Positions 16,388-25,698 of a stretch of 64,000 nt of DNA are shown piece by piece. Position 1 is the first letter of the stretch. The number at the start of each line of letters is the position of its first letter. Made by a program: the position numbers and the translations under genes. The DNA lies in contig OY763323.1 in assembly GCA_963667375.1 (NCBI GenBank), forward strand, positions 3,348,001 to 3,412,000. The letters run 5' to 3'. The notes beneath the pieces are model-generated. The model worked only from the letters and a program-made list of their open reading frames with translations, did not search any database and was not told the DNA's origin. Origin of the DNA: G963556115 sp963667375. GTDB taxonomy: Bacteria > Planctomycetota > SZUA-567.

Positions 16388-17354
16388 TAAAAGCCTCAAT
16401 TCTTGTCAGGGTTCTTCCGTCTGTTACCGCCGGTCTGTCACCTTCAATGGTCAGAACCGGCACCTCAAAACTACGCCGCATCAGCAGGTCATGTATCTGC
16501 CGATGGCAGAAACTCTGGGTGTAATGAATCACGCCATCCAGCCTTCTGGCTGCAATCTCACGTTTGATGGCTGCAATTCTGAATTCAGCAGAGTACGGAT
16601 AGGTATAATCCAGATAGCTGTCTTCAATACTAAGCCCGATACTCTTTATCAGAGAAAACTCATACGGCACTTCATGATACACAACCCGTGCTCCCAGATC
16701 ATCAATAATATCACTGAGATCAGAAAGAATTGTCGGAACACCTAGCACCCCGATTCGCGGCAGATTCCGCCCTTGCGTGCGGCTTTTAGCTGCCGCCAGG
16801 AGCTCCTGCTGATACGCTAGACACTGTGCAGGGTCACCCATGAAATCCGTTAAGTTAAGCTGCGAAAGAAAGAGTTCCAGACTGGTAACGACCTGGGTCT
16901 TCACCGCCAGCTCATCTATCTCCGCTGCCACACTGCGAATTTTATCAAGCTTCCGCTTCCAGTCATCAACCTCAGCCAGTGACGCTGAAAAACTTCCGGC
17001 AAACAGATAGAGCTCACGTTCAAAATCCTCGGCAGTACGCTGATATGGATACGAGAAAGGAATTGTCTCAACCCCGTCGTGCTTCCAGACATCCTCCAGC
17101 GCAATATTCTGTGAACAGTCACCTTCCCGAACCGCGGCAATTTTCCGGAAACCATGCTTCGCGGCAGTTGCATACAGCCCTTTTACCCAGGCGCATGAAT
17201 TCTGAGGGAAGCCGCTCTTCTCCGCCTCCAGCACGAGCTCATATGCCTCACCATCGGCAACAAAGAGATTATTGAGATCTGCCGGCACAAAACCTCCGGC
17301 ATACAAGACCTCTACCGGTAGTGTTGTAGTCAGTCCTACCTTTTCACCTGCCAT
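16371..17354 (-). CDS. 2-hydroxyacyl-CoA dehydratase family (HgdB-like) protein
   Basis: A 327-residue protein of the HgdB/benzoyl-CoA reductase component superfamily, shorter than classical subunits (about 380-430). It keeps the family opening VGLTTTLPVEVLYAGGFVP and three Cys positioned like the [4Fe-4S] ligands: C54 (NSCAW), C80 (EGDCS) and C283 (SFCHRQIHD). It probably accepts low-potential electrons from an ATP-dependent activase; the substrate is unknown. ATG 17354 follows GGAGG at 5 bases, better than the GTG one codon earlier. It is 20 bases after the DJ-1 gene and overlaps the flippase-like gene. Confidence 0.8.
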   Translation of the reverse strand: MAGEKVGLTTTLPVEVLYAGGFVPADLNNLFVADGEAYELVLEAEKSGFPQNSCAWVKGLYATAAKHGFRKIAAVREGDCSQNIALEDVWKHDGVETIPFSYPYQRTAEDFERELYLFAGSFSASLAEVDDWKRKLDKIRSVAAEIDELAVKTQVVTSLELFLSQLNLTDFMGDPAQCLAYQQELLAAAKSRTQGRNLPRIGVLGVPTILSDLSDIIDDLGARVVYHEVPYEFSLIKSIGLSIEDSYLDYTYPYSAEFRIAAIKREIAARRLDGVIHYTQSFCHRQIHDLLMRRSFEVPVLTIEGDRPAVTDGRTLTRIEAFIEQLG

Positions 17355-17374
17355 CACTACCCTCCAGTTACCAG

Positions 17375-17932
17375 CTATTTAAAGACAGTAGCGATACGGA
17401 GCTTTTCGGCAAGCTCCTCGTTGATAATAGCCCCCACCAGCGTAAATCCGAGTTCCAGCGCTGTTCCTACACCACGGCTGGTGAATATATTCCCGTCGCG
17501 CACAACCTTCTCTTCACTCAAGATGACATTATCAGCAACTTGCAGCAGCTCATCCATATTACCGGGATAACAGGTAGCTTTCTTACCGTCAAGGATCCCG
17601 TTCGGTCCGAGAATTTTAGCTGGTGCGGCGCAGATAGCAGCAACATATTTACCGGCAGCCACATGCTTTTTCAGAATATCAATCACGTCAACACTCTGTG
17701 CCAGATTTACTGACCCGGGCATTCCTCCAGGCAGAAAAATCAGATCAAACACGCCCAAATCCGCAGTCAGGACGGTATCGGCAATAACCTTGATCCCCTG
17801 CGCACTCACAATCTCTCTGGAACCAAGACCTGCCAGGGTAACCTCAAAGCCACCTCTTCTAAGAATATCAATCGGCGCAATCGCCTCAACACTCTCAAAG
17901 CCATCAGCCAGTATTGTCAGACATGAAGCCAT
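17375..17932 (-). CDS. DJ-1/PfpI family protein
   Basis: A 185-residue protein of the DJ-1 (ThiJ/YajL) type. The nucleophile elbow AAICAAP places the reactive Cys at residue 101. The conserved acidic partner is E16 in GFESVEAI, and LPGGMPGS is the family glycine loop. Members act as glyoxalases/deglycases, chaperones or redox sensors; which applies here cannot be told. AAGGAG precedes the ATG. It lies in an operon with a decayed nuclease-like gene and an Fe-S dehydratase-like gene, which is compatible with a redox or electrophile-stress theme. Confidence 0.88.
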   Translation of the reverse strand: MASCLTILADGFESVEAIAPIDILRRGGFEVTLAGLGSREIVSAQGIKVIADTVLTADLGVFDLIFLPGGMPGSVNLAQSVDVIDILKKHVAAGKYVAAICAAPAKILGPNGILDGKKATCYPGNMDELLQVADNVILSEEKVVRDGNIFTSRGVGTALELGFTLVGAIINEELAEKLRIATVFK

Positions 17933-17983
17933 GCTATTCTCCTTTATACCATACTCAAATAAAGACCGAAACCGAGTCGTCCC

Positions 17984-19069
17984 CTACAGCATATAACTGC
18001 CGCTAAGCCAGCTGCGAATCATCTTTATCCATTCATCATTAAAATTAACATCATTGGTAATCGCAATAAATGGCGAATCATTGTAACCACCGAGAGTATA
18101 GACCTCAACCCCGGGGATATCAAATTTCTGCAAAAATTCCTCGACCGCGCTCACTGACGAATTGTAAAAACCGAACTCAATTCTATCACGTGAATAAACC
18201 CTGACCCGGAAACTCATCTTCGTACCGCGCAGCCAGAAATAATATTTATGAGCCCAGGCCATAGAGAAGATATCCTTTCTGACCGTTACCAGCAGCCCCT
18301 CAAGGAACTCTGCCAGAGATGGGGTCAGACGTTCAAGATAATAAGTTTTACCCTTGATCTTCCACGGCTCGAGGACATCATGATTGGTTCCGACAACATC
18401 CCGGGCATCAACCGACGGATCGACACGCGGCACTACCTGCTCGGCAAAGAATATCTCCTGACCTCCAACCAGATATTTGAGATACTTCAAGCCTTTAATA
18501 TTAACCCCGGAAGCGGCGAGCCACTCTATCTCATTTACTATACGGGTGGAAAAACCTTCCGAAGCAATTATAACCCGCTGTTCACGGTTCAAGGTTTCCG
18601 AATAATCCGCAGCGTCACGGTTGAATGTGGAAGCCAGCAGACTTGATACTTCGACAGACTCGTCATCCATCTCTACTCCCAGGTCCTCCCAGGCACGTTT
18701 TAAGAGATCATTCTGCGGCAACTCCAGAAATTCCGCAGCAATCTTTCCTAACCCTTGAGGCGTGAGGGCACTGACATAGGATACAAATTCCATAGCTCTG
18801 CCGTCAATCCGCCGCTCACTGTCAGCGACACCAATATTTATTATAACCGCCACCGCTCTGCCGAGCACATCGACAGCCAGTAATTCCCGAACCCCTTCAA
18901 TAGCAGGAAAAGAAAAATTATCCGATTCACCGATAACCACCAGCGGTTCACCGAGAAAATGCGGCTGCACCTTTACTCTGGTTACTATCTCATTCAGATT
19001 ATCCAGATCAAGCTCAACCGCTTCGAGCTGCTGAAAATGTTTTCCCGATCCTGTAAATACACTTCCCAT
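17984..19069 (-). CDS. PD-(D/E)XK-like / DUF4268-like protein with degenerate nuclease core
   Basis: A 361-residue soluble protein. Residues about 45-110 follow the layout of PD-(D/E)XK domains found with DUF4268-like regions (VRELLAVDVLGRAVAVIINIG, then an AMEFVSYVSAL helix). The expected R-I-D Asp is Glu and the E-x-K is I-x-I, so it is probably catalytically dead. The next region, RVIIASEGFSTRIVNEIEWL, resembles the family segment I-x-VAEDFSxEVTxxVxWL, and the C-terminal half is DUF4268-like. ATG 19069 is chosen because AAAGGTGG precedes it. The DJ-1 gene follows after 51 bases. Family assignment is from remembered motifs, so it is moderate. Confidence 0.6.
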   Translation of the reverse strand: MGSVFTGSGKHFQQLEAVELDLDNLNEIVTRVKVQPHFLGEPLVVIGESDNFSFPAIEGVRELLAVDVLGRAVAVIINIGVADSERRIDGRAMEFVSYVSALTPQGLGKIAAEFLELPQNDLLKRAWEDLGVEMDDESVEVSSLLASTFNRDAADYSETLNREQRVIIASEGFSTRIVNEIEWLAASGVNIKGLKYLKYLVGGQEIFFAEQVVPRVDPSVDARDVVGTNHDVLEPWKIKGKTYYLERLTPSLAEFLEGLLVTVRKDIFSMAWAHKYYFWLRGTKMSFRVRVYSRDRIEFGFYNSSVSAVEEFLQKFDIPGVEVYTLGGYNDSPFIAITNDVNFNDEWIKMIRSWLSGSYML

Positions 19070-19300
19070 TACTACCACCTTTAAATTTAGAGTGCCCTTA
19101 CAGCAGCACCACCGTTTAAAAATTATACGACCGAGCCTAAATTATAACAATTATGACATTCTTCGCTATGAGAAATTTCAATATCTGCACCTTTCTTTAT
19201 AATTATTTCATATAACATCTTATAAGTATTGGTGATAATCAAAATTTTATACTTGACCTAAAGCTCACAAATTGTAAGAATATAATAACGGAGAAAGTTG

Positions 19301-20455
19301 ATGAGCAAAAATGATAACCCCTTTTATTTTTTAGAAGACTTTGAGATATCAAAGGTTGCACAAATTCTTTCCAACGAGCTTCCATTCGTTGCGGGAGCAG
19401 CATTATCACGCACTACCGCCCTTTTCAATGCCAAGGTAATGGCAAATATGCCTGAGGGTATCCGTAATGAGATCGCCTCGGCAATTAGTAAATACCGTAA
19501 GATACCGGTTGAAGTGCTCTATGATATTGCCGAAGAACTGGAAAAAAAGCTCCGCAGTCCCCTTCCGGGAAAATTTGCAACCCAGAAAAATTCCATGCTG
19601 GCGAATCTTGATCTGGGTGCCATTATGCAGGATATAAATAATCTCAAGTCACGTAATAAGGCACCTGCAGATTCTGGAAACAAACCGGAAACGGTCGCCT
19701 CACGCATAATCTCTCCTGAAGAGTATGATTCTTACCTGCGCGGCGGTATCGCCGACCCCCGTGAGGATAATAAGAAATTGGACGAGGAATTCTCCAGAAT
19801 TGTTGACCCGCAGGGATTTGTTCCCGATAATCACCGGCAAAAAAGACCTGCTTCAAAACCTGAAACCGGCCGCAACCAACGCTCTATATCAGATCCTGCC
19901 GCACAGTTAAGCCCTGAGACCAGAAAAGAACTGGCCCTGCAGCAGGCACTGCTCCATACACGCTCAAAAAAACAGGAGACCAAGGTAACCAGATCCCCTG
20001 CCGGCAATACAACCAAGAATAACGCCTACAAGCCTCAGAAAATTGACGGTATGGCGCTCGCGGCTCACATCCTACGCGAATCCTCTCCCGAACTGAAAAA
20101 AATGGTAATGCAGGAAATTCCTGAACTCTACACCAAACTCAATGAACGGATGTTTGATTTTGCCGACCTTGAGCACAGCAACCGTGATGCCATCGGCAGA
20201 ATATTTACCGGACTTGATCCCCGCACCAGTGCAATTGCACTGCGTTTCGCTTCAGAACATCTGAAAAACACGGCACTTACCTCAGTAAGCCGCAGAAAGG
20301 CAAAACTGATAATTGATGAATTTAAAAGTACCGCCAAGGAAAAAGTCAGGCTCACCGAGATTGAAAAGGCCCAACAGGAGGTCATTGATTATGCAATAAT
20401 GCTGCAGAACCGCGGCGAGATAATCATCGACCCCGATGACAGTGGTATTGTATAA
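19301..20455 (+). CDS. FliG-like protein (flagellar switch homologue outside a flagellar locus)
   Basis: A 384-residue soluble protein. Residues about 18-85 match the FliG middle domain: VAQILSNELPFVAG in place of the FliG EHPQ region, MPEGIRNEI, then PVEVLYDIAEELEKKL. A polar linker of about 150 residues follows. Residues about 285-380 match the FliG C-terminal domain: MFDFADL, a GLDPRTSAIAL helix, SVSRRKAKLIIDEF, IEKAQQEVIDYA, NRGEI. The FliM-binding EHPQ motif is E-L-P-F here. ATG 19301 follows GGAGA at good spacing; the TTG one codon earlier is less likely. No flagellar gene is in the window, so the role is open. Confidence 0.72.
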   Translation: MSKNDNPFYFLEDFEISKVAQILSNELPFVAGAALSRTTALFNAKVMANMPEGIRNEIASAISKYRKIPVEVLYDIAEELEKKLRSPLPGKFATQKNSMLANLDLGAIMQDINNLKSRNKAPADSGNKPETVASRIISPEEYDSYLRGGIADPREDNKKLDEEFSRIVDPQGFVPDNHRQKRPASKPETGRNQRSISDPAAQLSPETRKELALQQALLHTRSKKQETKVTRSPAGNTTKNNAYKPQKIDGMALAAHILRESSPELKKMVMQEIPELYTKLNERMFDFADLEHSNRDAIGRIFTGLDPRTSAIALRFASEHLKNTALTSVSRRKAKLIIDEFKSTAKEKVRLTEIEKAQQEVIDYAIMLQNRGEIIIDPDDSGIV

Positions 20456-20549
20456 AACCGTTTTTTTCATATCATAATCAATAACATTTAATATTACCCG
20501 CGAGTAAGCAGGCAGATTTTATAACGTCTGCCCCAAATAAAGGCAACAC

Positions 20550-22361
20550 ATGCAGAAAATAGACGACGTACTTCAGAAGATTCTACCACGAGTTACAATG
20601 CCGGGACAATATGTCGGCTCAGAGGTAAACGCTATTATAAAAGAGAATGCGAAATACAATTTTGCCCTCTGTTTTGCAGACACCTATGAAATAGGCATGA
20701 GCAACCACGGTCTGCGCATACTCTACGAGATAATTAATTCCCGCAGTGACTGGAGCTGTGAACGCGCCTTCAGTCCCCTGCCGGACATGGAAGCGGAGCT
20801 GCGTAAGGCCTCATACCCGTTATATACTCTGGAAACTGGACGCCCGCTGCGCGATAACGACTTTATCAGTTTCTCTCTCCAGTATGAACTTGGTATCGGT
20901 ACTGTTTTCACAATGCTGGATCTGGCCGGTATACCATTGCTGCGTTCAGACCGCAAAGACGGTGATCCGCTGATTATCGCCGGCGGACACGCCACCTTCA
21001 ATCCGGAACCGTTTTCAGACTTTTTCGATCTCTTTTTTATCGGTGAAGGCGAAGAAGGGATCATTGAAATTCTTGAGCTCTACGAAGACAGCGCCGGGCT
21101 TAATCGTCAGGATATGATCCGGAAACTCGCCTGCAAAATTCCCGGGCTTTACGCACCGGCGCTCTACGATACTGAAGAGGTTGCCGGGTTTACAGTTGTA
21201 AAGCCACCGGTTCAATCCGATATTCCATATCCTATAACCCGCCGCATTGTTCAGGACTTCGATTCTGCGCCCATGCCGGTAAAACCCGTCGTGCCGCTGG
21301 TGGAGACAGTACATGAACGCGTGGTGCTGGAAATCATGCGCGGCTGCCCTAACGGCTGCCGCTTCTGTCAGGCCGGAAACATCTGCCGTCCGGTACGTGA
21401 ACGGGAGGTGGCAACTCTCCAGAAGACCGCGAAGGAATGCTACTGCAACACCGGCTATGATGAAATCGGACTGATGTCACTAAGTACCAGTGATTATACC
21501 CATTTTGATGATCTGGTCGAAAAACTAGACTCGGATTACGCCCAGCTCGGCGTCAGCCTCTCGCTGCCCAGCCTGCGGGTAAATCATGCTCTCAGTGACA
21601 TACCGGAACGTTTCAAAACGGTACGGCGATCCGGGCTCACCCTCGCTCCTGAAGCCGGCACCGACAGACTGCGCCGGGCGATCAATAAGGATGTCACCGA
21701 TGAAGATCTGCTTCAATCCTGTGAAGAAGCGTTCCGGCAGGGCTGGAAGACCATAAAATTATACTTTATGGTCGGACTGCCGACAGAGACCGATGAGGAT
21801 GTGATCGGCATAGCCAGTCTGGCAACCAAGGTAGCCAAGCTCCGCCGTGGCGGCCGGGGCGCAGCCTGCACCGTTTCGGTAAGTAATTTCATTCCCAAGC
21901 CATTCACCCCTTTCCAGTGGGAAGGCATGGTCGGCCGTGAGGAACTGTCCAGAAGGCACCGGCTGATAGCGGCCAATCTGCACCACCGTCATGCTGATCT
22001 TAAATATCATAATGTCGATGGAAGTTACCTTGAAGGTATCTTCTCCCGGGGCGACAGACGTATTGGCGCCGTAGCCCTCAGAGCCTGGGAAAAAGGGGCG
22101 CGGCTGGAAGCGTGGACAGAATACTTCAACCCGTCCCTCTGGGAAGAAGCTCTAAATGAGCTGAAAATTTCAGGTGAGGCCTACGCCTGCAGTGAAAGAG
22201 CTCTGGACAGCAAACTTCCGTGGAGTCATATTGATTCCGGTCTCAGCGACGATTTTTTCAAGAGAGAACGTCAGAAATCACGCACAGGAGAACCAACCCC
22301 GCGCTGCAACTTTGACAGCTGCGCCGGCTGCGGACAGCAAGGCTGCAGCTACCGGAAATAA
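20550..22361 (+). CDS. TIGR03960-like B12-binding-type radical SAM protein
   Basis: A 603-residue protein of the TIGR03960 radical SAM family. An N-terminal cobalamin-binding-like region (ADTYEIGMSNHGLRILYE, IIAGGHATFNPEPFSDFFDLF in two pieces) precedes the radical SAM core. The core's C266-x3-C270-x2-C273 (GCPNGCRFC) binds the [4Fe-4S] cluster that cleaves SAM. The C-terminus ends in a Cys-rich segment, PRCNFDSCAGCGQQGCSY, with five Cys. Family members often carry or neighbour a TIGR03936 domain and ribosomal genes; none lies here. The substrate is unknown. nagZ begins 27 bases downstream. Confidence 0.88.
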   Translation: MQKIDDVLQKILPRVTMPGQYVGSEVNAIIKENAKYNFALCFADTYEIGMSNHGLRILYEIINSRSDWSCERAFSPLPDMEAELRKASYPLYTLETGRPLRDNDFISFSLQYELGIGTVFTMLDLAGIPLLRSDRKDGDPLIIAGGHATFNPEPFSDFFDLFFIGEGEEGIIEILELYEDSAGLNRQDMIRKLACKIPGLYAPALYDTEEVAGFTVVKPPVQSDIPYPITRRIVQDFDSAPMPVKPVVPLVETVHERVVLEIMRGCPNGCRFCQAGNICRPVREREVATLQKTAKECYCNTGYDEIGLMSLSTSDYTHFDDLVEKLDSDYAQLGVSLSLPSLRVNHALSDIPERFKTVRRSGLTLAPEAGTDRLRRAINKDVTDEDLLQSCEEAFRQGWKTIKLYFMVGLPTETDEDVIGIASLATKVAKLRRGGRGAACTVSVSNFIPKPFTPFQWEGMVGREELSRRHRLIAANLHHRHADLKYHNVDGSYLEGIFSRGDRRIGAVALRAWEKGARLEAWTEYFNPSLWEEALNELKISGEAYACSERALDSKLPWSHIDSGLSDDFFKRERQKSRTGEPTPRCNFDSCAGCGQQGCSYRK

Positions 22362-22388
22362 ATTCACCGCTTTTCGAGGAGATTTATA

Positions 22389-23534
22389 ATGCCAAAGGTG
22401 AAAAAGTACTTCTCAGCATTTATCTTAATGCTGCTCCTGCTATGCGGAATCACCGGAAAGCTGTCTGCTTCCGGGAGTGTACCTGACCGTGTCCGGGCAG
22501 AAAAAATTCTCGCCGGGATGTCACTGCAGCAGCGCATCGGGCAATTATTCATTGTCGATCTGGCCCGACTCGCGGCTATGCAGGAGATCACCGTACTCAC
22601 CCCGGAGCTGAAAGCGACAATAAACTCCAATGACTTCGGTGGTATTATCCTGTTCGCCCAGAATCTCCGTGACCGTGAACAGTTGATAAACCTTACCCGT
22701 GACATACGGGACTGCAGCGCTACACCGCCATTCATCTGTATCGACGAGGAAGGAGGCAGAGTAAGCCGGCTGGAACATTGTAAAGCACTGGGACTGCAAG
22801 AGCTTCCAAGTGCCGACGAAATTGGTCGCAGAGGGTCAAAAACTTATGCTTACCAGATAGGAAAGACCCTGGCACAACAGGTTAAAGCCTACGGATTCAA
22901 TGTTGATTTTGCCCCGGTACTGGATATCAATACCAATCCTGACAATCCGGTCATAGGTCCACGCGCCTTCGCCGATAACCCACAGCTGGTGACAGAGATG
23001 GGACTTGAAGTTATCCGTGGATTGCAGGATAATGGGGTCATGGCCTGCGCCAAACATTTTCCTGGTCACGGAGACACCTCTACCGATACCCACCTGGAGC
23101 TCGCCTATATCAATCACGACCTCAAACGGCTGCATAACGAAGAGTTCATTCCCTTTAAAGACGCTATAGACAGCGGAGTGATGAGTATTATGCTGGCACA
23201 CATCGCCGCACCGAAAATTACCGGCAATCAGCTTCCGGCAACAATGTCGCGTGAGTTTGCAACCACAATACTACGCAATGAACTGCATTTTAAAGGTCTC
23301 ATCATTACCGATGCGCTGATGATGAAAGCCATAACCAATAACTACACCTCCGGTGAAGCCTGCATTCTGGCCCTCAACGCGGGGGCAGACATTCTCCTGA
23401 TGCCTGATAATATCGAGCAGGCAGTTGCAGCCGTTCGGCAGCAGGCACTACAGGATACAGATTTCCAGAAATTAATTGATACGGCTGTAACCAGGATTCT
23501 TCTTGCTAAATTAAGACTCAATATACTCGAATAA
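22389..23534 (+). CDS. exported beta-N-acetylhexosaminidase (glycoside hydrolase family 3, NagZ-like)
   Basis: A 381-residue GH3 enzyme with an N-terminal signal peptide (residues about 1-27, basic start then ILMLLLLCGITGKLSASG), so it acts in the envelope, not the cytosol as in E. coli NagZ. Catalytic landmarks are CIDEEGGRVSRL, the mobile loop KHFPGHGDTSTDTH with the acid/base His, and GLIITDALMM with the nucleophile Asp. It removes N-acetylglucosamine from peptidoglycan fragments or related glycans. GAGGAG precedes the ATG. It follows the radical SAM gene closely. Confidence 0.9.
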   Translation: MPKVKKYFSAFILMLLLLCGITGKLSASGSVPDRVRAEKILAGMSLQQRIGQLFIVDLARLAAMQEITVLTPELKATINSNDFGGIILFAQNLRDREQLINLTRDIRDCSATPPFICIDEEGGRVSRLEHCKALGLQELPSADEIGRRGSKTYAYQIGKTLAQQVKAYGFNVDFAPVLDINTNPDNPVIGPRAFADNPQLVTEMGLEVIRGLQDNGVMACAKHFPGHGDTSTDTHLELAYINHDLKRLHNEEFIPFKDAIDSGVMSIMLAHIAAPKITGNQLPATMSREFATTILRNELHFKGLIITDALMMKAITNNYTSGEACILALNAGADILLMPDNIEQAVAAVRQQALQDTDFQKLIDTAVTRILLAKLRLNILE

Positions 23535-23753
23535 AGCAAATTAATTTGATATTTCCGAATTATCGACTTCTCCGGATTATTTCAGCGAACTCCGCTATAG
23601 CGGATTATCCCGTAATTTCCAGACAATTTGAGCTTACAAACAACGTTAAGCTAGAGTACCGCAAAAATAATTACATTTTTCTATTGTACAGACGTATTGT
23701 ATCTGTAGTTTTTAATATACAATTTTATTCATCAAAAGCTACAGGGGAAAACT

Positions 23754-24188
23754 ATGAAAACTGCATTGGTGCTGCTGGCGGCTGTAATATTTCTGTGCAG
23801 CGGCTGCTCACATACCGAAGTCTACGGCAAACTGGATCTCAGCGACAAAACTATTATCGTACCTCCCGGAAACAACCGCCTGGTAAAGGACTGTAAAAAA
23901 ATCCTCAAGCAGTGCGGCTGGAAGGTGATAGTCAAGTCAAACCATCGGCGTGTAACTGAATTCAACGGCAACAAAGCTGAAAGTTATGATGATTACAATG
24001 CCAGATACGAACTGGTTGTGACCTCGGTAAGAAGAGATGTGGCTCTGGACATGTCCGCATATATTGACTATGAATATTCACTTATTGACAACGAGACCGG
24101 CGAAGAAATTTTTGCTTCCTCCGGTGACACCTCACAACGCATCGCCAGCAATGAGTTCAAAAAGCTGATTGGCTGCCCTGCCGACTGA
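23754..24188 (+). CDS. putative lipoprotein of unknown function
   Basis: A 144-residue protein with a signal peptide ending in the lipobox LCSGC (Cys18), so it is probably anchored in the envelope. The mature part contains a C-x5-C-x2-like region near DCKKILKQCGW and a beta-rich section (ARYELVVTSV, ALDMSAYIDYEYSLIDNETGEEI) that resembles LPS-assembly or curli-type lipoprotein folds only in general character. AGGGGAAA precedes the ATG. The double-cubane gene follows after 26 bases. I recognise no family. Confidence 0.72.
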   Translation: MKTALVLLAAVIFLCSGCSHTEVYGKLDLSDKTIIVPPGNNRLVKDCKKILKQCGWKVIVKSNHRRVTEFNGNKAESYDDYNARYELVVTSVRRDVALDMSAYIDYEYSLIDNETGEEIFASSGDTSQRIASNEFKKLIGCPAD

Positions 24189-24214
24189 ATAGTCCTTTAC
24201 TAAGGAGAGGATCC

Positions 24215-25480
24215 ATGTGTTGCGGTTCAAATGATAATAATCAGATCAGCAGAAACTGCTGCTCAAATGCGAATAACACCAGGCGCAATATTCAGGCTGA
24301 GACGAATAACTCACCCTGCTGCAGTTCCACTGCCGCTCAAACCTGCGGTTCAAAAACGGTTTCAGAGTCAAAATATGCGGAATCACGGATGATCGCTGAA
24401 TGCCTAGAGTTTGCCAAAAACGCCAAAGCCGCCGGCAAACCCATTATCGGCATCATGTGTGAATACGCACCACGCGAAATAATAAATGCCTGTGGCGGGG
24501 TTGCGGTCTGCCTCTGCGGTGGTTCCCAGAAAACAGTGGAATGTGCCGAGATAGTTCTTCCATCTGGCATCTGCCCGCTAATCAAATCAACCTACGGCTA
24601 CCTTCTGGAAAGATCAAACCCTTTCCTGGAAATGGCAGATATTATCGTTGCAGAGACCACCTGCGACGGCAAGAAGAAGATCTTCGAACTCATGGGAAAA
24701 CAGAAAGAATGCTATACCCTGCATCTTCCCCAAACCGCCAGCACCCCGGAAGCCGGAACAAGCTGGGAAAAGGAGTGCCGCAAGTTCGCAGCCTATCTTG
24801 AAAAGAGATTCAAAACCGAGATTACAGTAGATAAGCTGAATACAGCTATCAGAGAACTCAATATCGAGCGCAGACTCCGCTATGAACTTGCCGGACATAT
24901 GCAGCAGGCAAAACCCGAACTTACCGGTCGGGAGATACTCGGATTTAACAGCATAATATCACCGCTGCCATGGGCAAAGGAGCGTTATATTCAAATACTT
25001 GATCAGCTCAAGTCGCCCGCCGCATGCTGTAATTCCAGTACTAACAAACGGGTACTCCTCACCGGAGTCCCGGTCGTACACGGAGCCGAAAGGATCCTGG
25101 AACTCATAGAGGATACAGGAGGTCTGGTTGTAGCGCAGGAGAACTGCACCGGCATCAAACCGTTATATCAGCCGGTCTCAGAGGATACAGCTGATCCTAT
25201 CCACGCCATTGCAGAAAAATACCTGCAGCTGCCATGCTCGGTAATGTCGGATAATCATGACAGAATAGCCTTGCTGCGCCAGCTTGCAGCCTCTTACCGC
25301 CCGGACTGTATAATCGATCTTTCATGGCAGGGATGCCATACCTATGATCTGGAATCACTGCTCGTAAAAGATTTTGCCGCAGAACTTTCTCTACCTCTGC
25401 TTAAGATTCAAAGTGATTACTCGGGAGCTGATACCTCTGCACTGACAACACGCCTGCAGGCTCTCTTCGAGCTCTGCTGA
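24215..25480 (+). CDS. double-cubane-cluster-type anaerobic reductase (YjiM/DCCP family)
   Basis: A 421-residue member of the 2-hydroxyacyl-CoA dehydratase superfamily, most like the YjiM/double-cubane [8Fe-9S] proteins. Core Cys are visible at C82 (IMCEYAPREI), C120 (SGICPLIKSTYGYL), C150 (ETTCDGKKKIFELMG), and late in DLSWQGCHTYDLES. Family members reduce small substrates using electrons from an ATP-dependent BadF-type activase; the gene at 29991 could encode the partner. The first 47 residues are an unusual Asn/Ser-rich tail with CysCys pairs at 2-3, 15-16 and 35-36 plus C44. AAGGAGAGGA precedes the ATG. Confidence 0.85.
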   Translation: MCCGSNDNNQISRNCCSNANNTRRNIQAETNNSPCCSSTAAQTCGSKTVSESKYAESRMIAECLEFAKNAKAAGKPIIGIMCEYAPREIINACGGVAVCLCGGSQKTVECAEIVLPSGICPLIKSTYGYLLERSNPFLEMADIIVAETTCDGKKKIFELMGKQKECYTLHLPQTASTPEAGTSWEKECRKFAAYLEKRFKTEITVDKLNTAIRELNIERRLRYELAGHMQQAKPELTGREILGFNSIISPLPWAKERYIQILDQLKSPAACCNSSTNKRVLLTGVPVVHGAERILELIEDTGGLVVAQENCTGIKPLYQPVSEDTADPIHAIAEKYLQLPCSVMSDNHDRIALLRQLAASYRPDCIIDLSWQGCHTYDLESLLVKDFAAELSLPLLKIQSDYSGADTSALTTRLQALFELC

Positions 25481-25583
25481 ACAGCCGGAATATACTTTCC
25501 GCCGCAATTTTTTTAAAAAATTATTTTATTTCCATGTCAGTACATATTTATTATAAATCTTATTACGACCAACATAACCATAA

Positions 25584-25616
25584 TAAAAAAAAACAGCTCG
25601 CCAAAAAGCGAGCTGT
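25584..25616 (-). terminator. terminator of tRNA-Ala
   Basis: On the minus strand ACAGCTCGC pairs with GCGAGCTGT around a T-rich loop, followed by a run of about nine T, a few bases after the tRNA 3' end. Confidence 0.92.
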
Positions 25617-25622
25617 ATAACT

Positions 25623-25698
25623 TGGTGGAGGATAACGGGTTCGAACCGATGACCTCATCGCTGCCAGCGATGCGCTCTCCCAACTGAGCTAATCCCCC
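25623..25698 (-). tRNA. tRNA-Ala (anticodon GGC)
   Basis: A 76-nt cloverleaf on the minus strand with encoded CCA. The acceptor GGGGGAT pairs with ATCCTCC (one G-T pair). The anticodon stem CATCG/CGATG closes the loop CTGGCAG, giving anticodon GGC. The T arm carries TTCGAAC. One T-T mismatch sits in the T stem (ATCGG against CCGTT), which is slightly unusual. The gene is followed by its own terminator. Confidence 0.93.
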
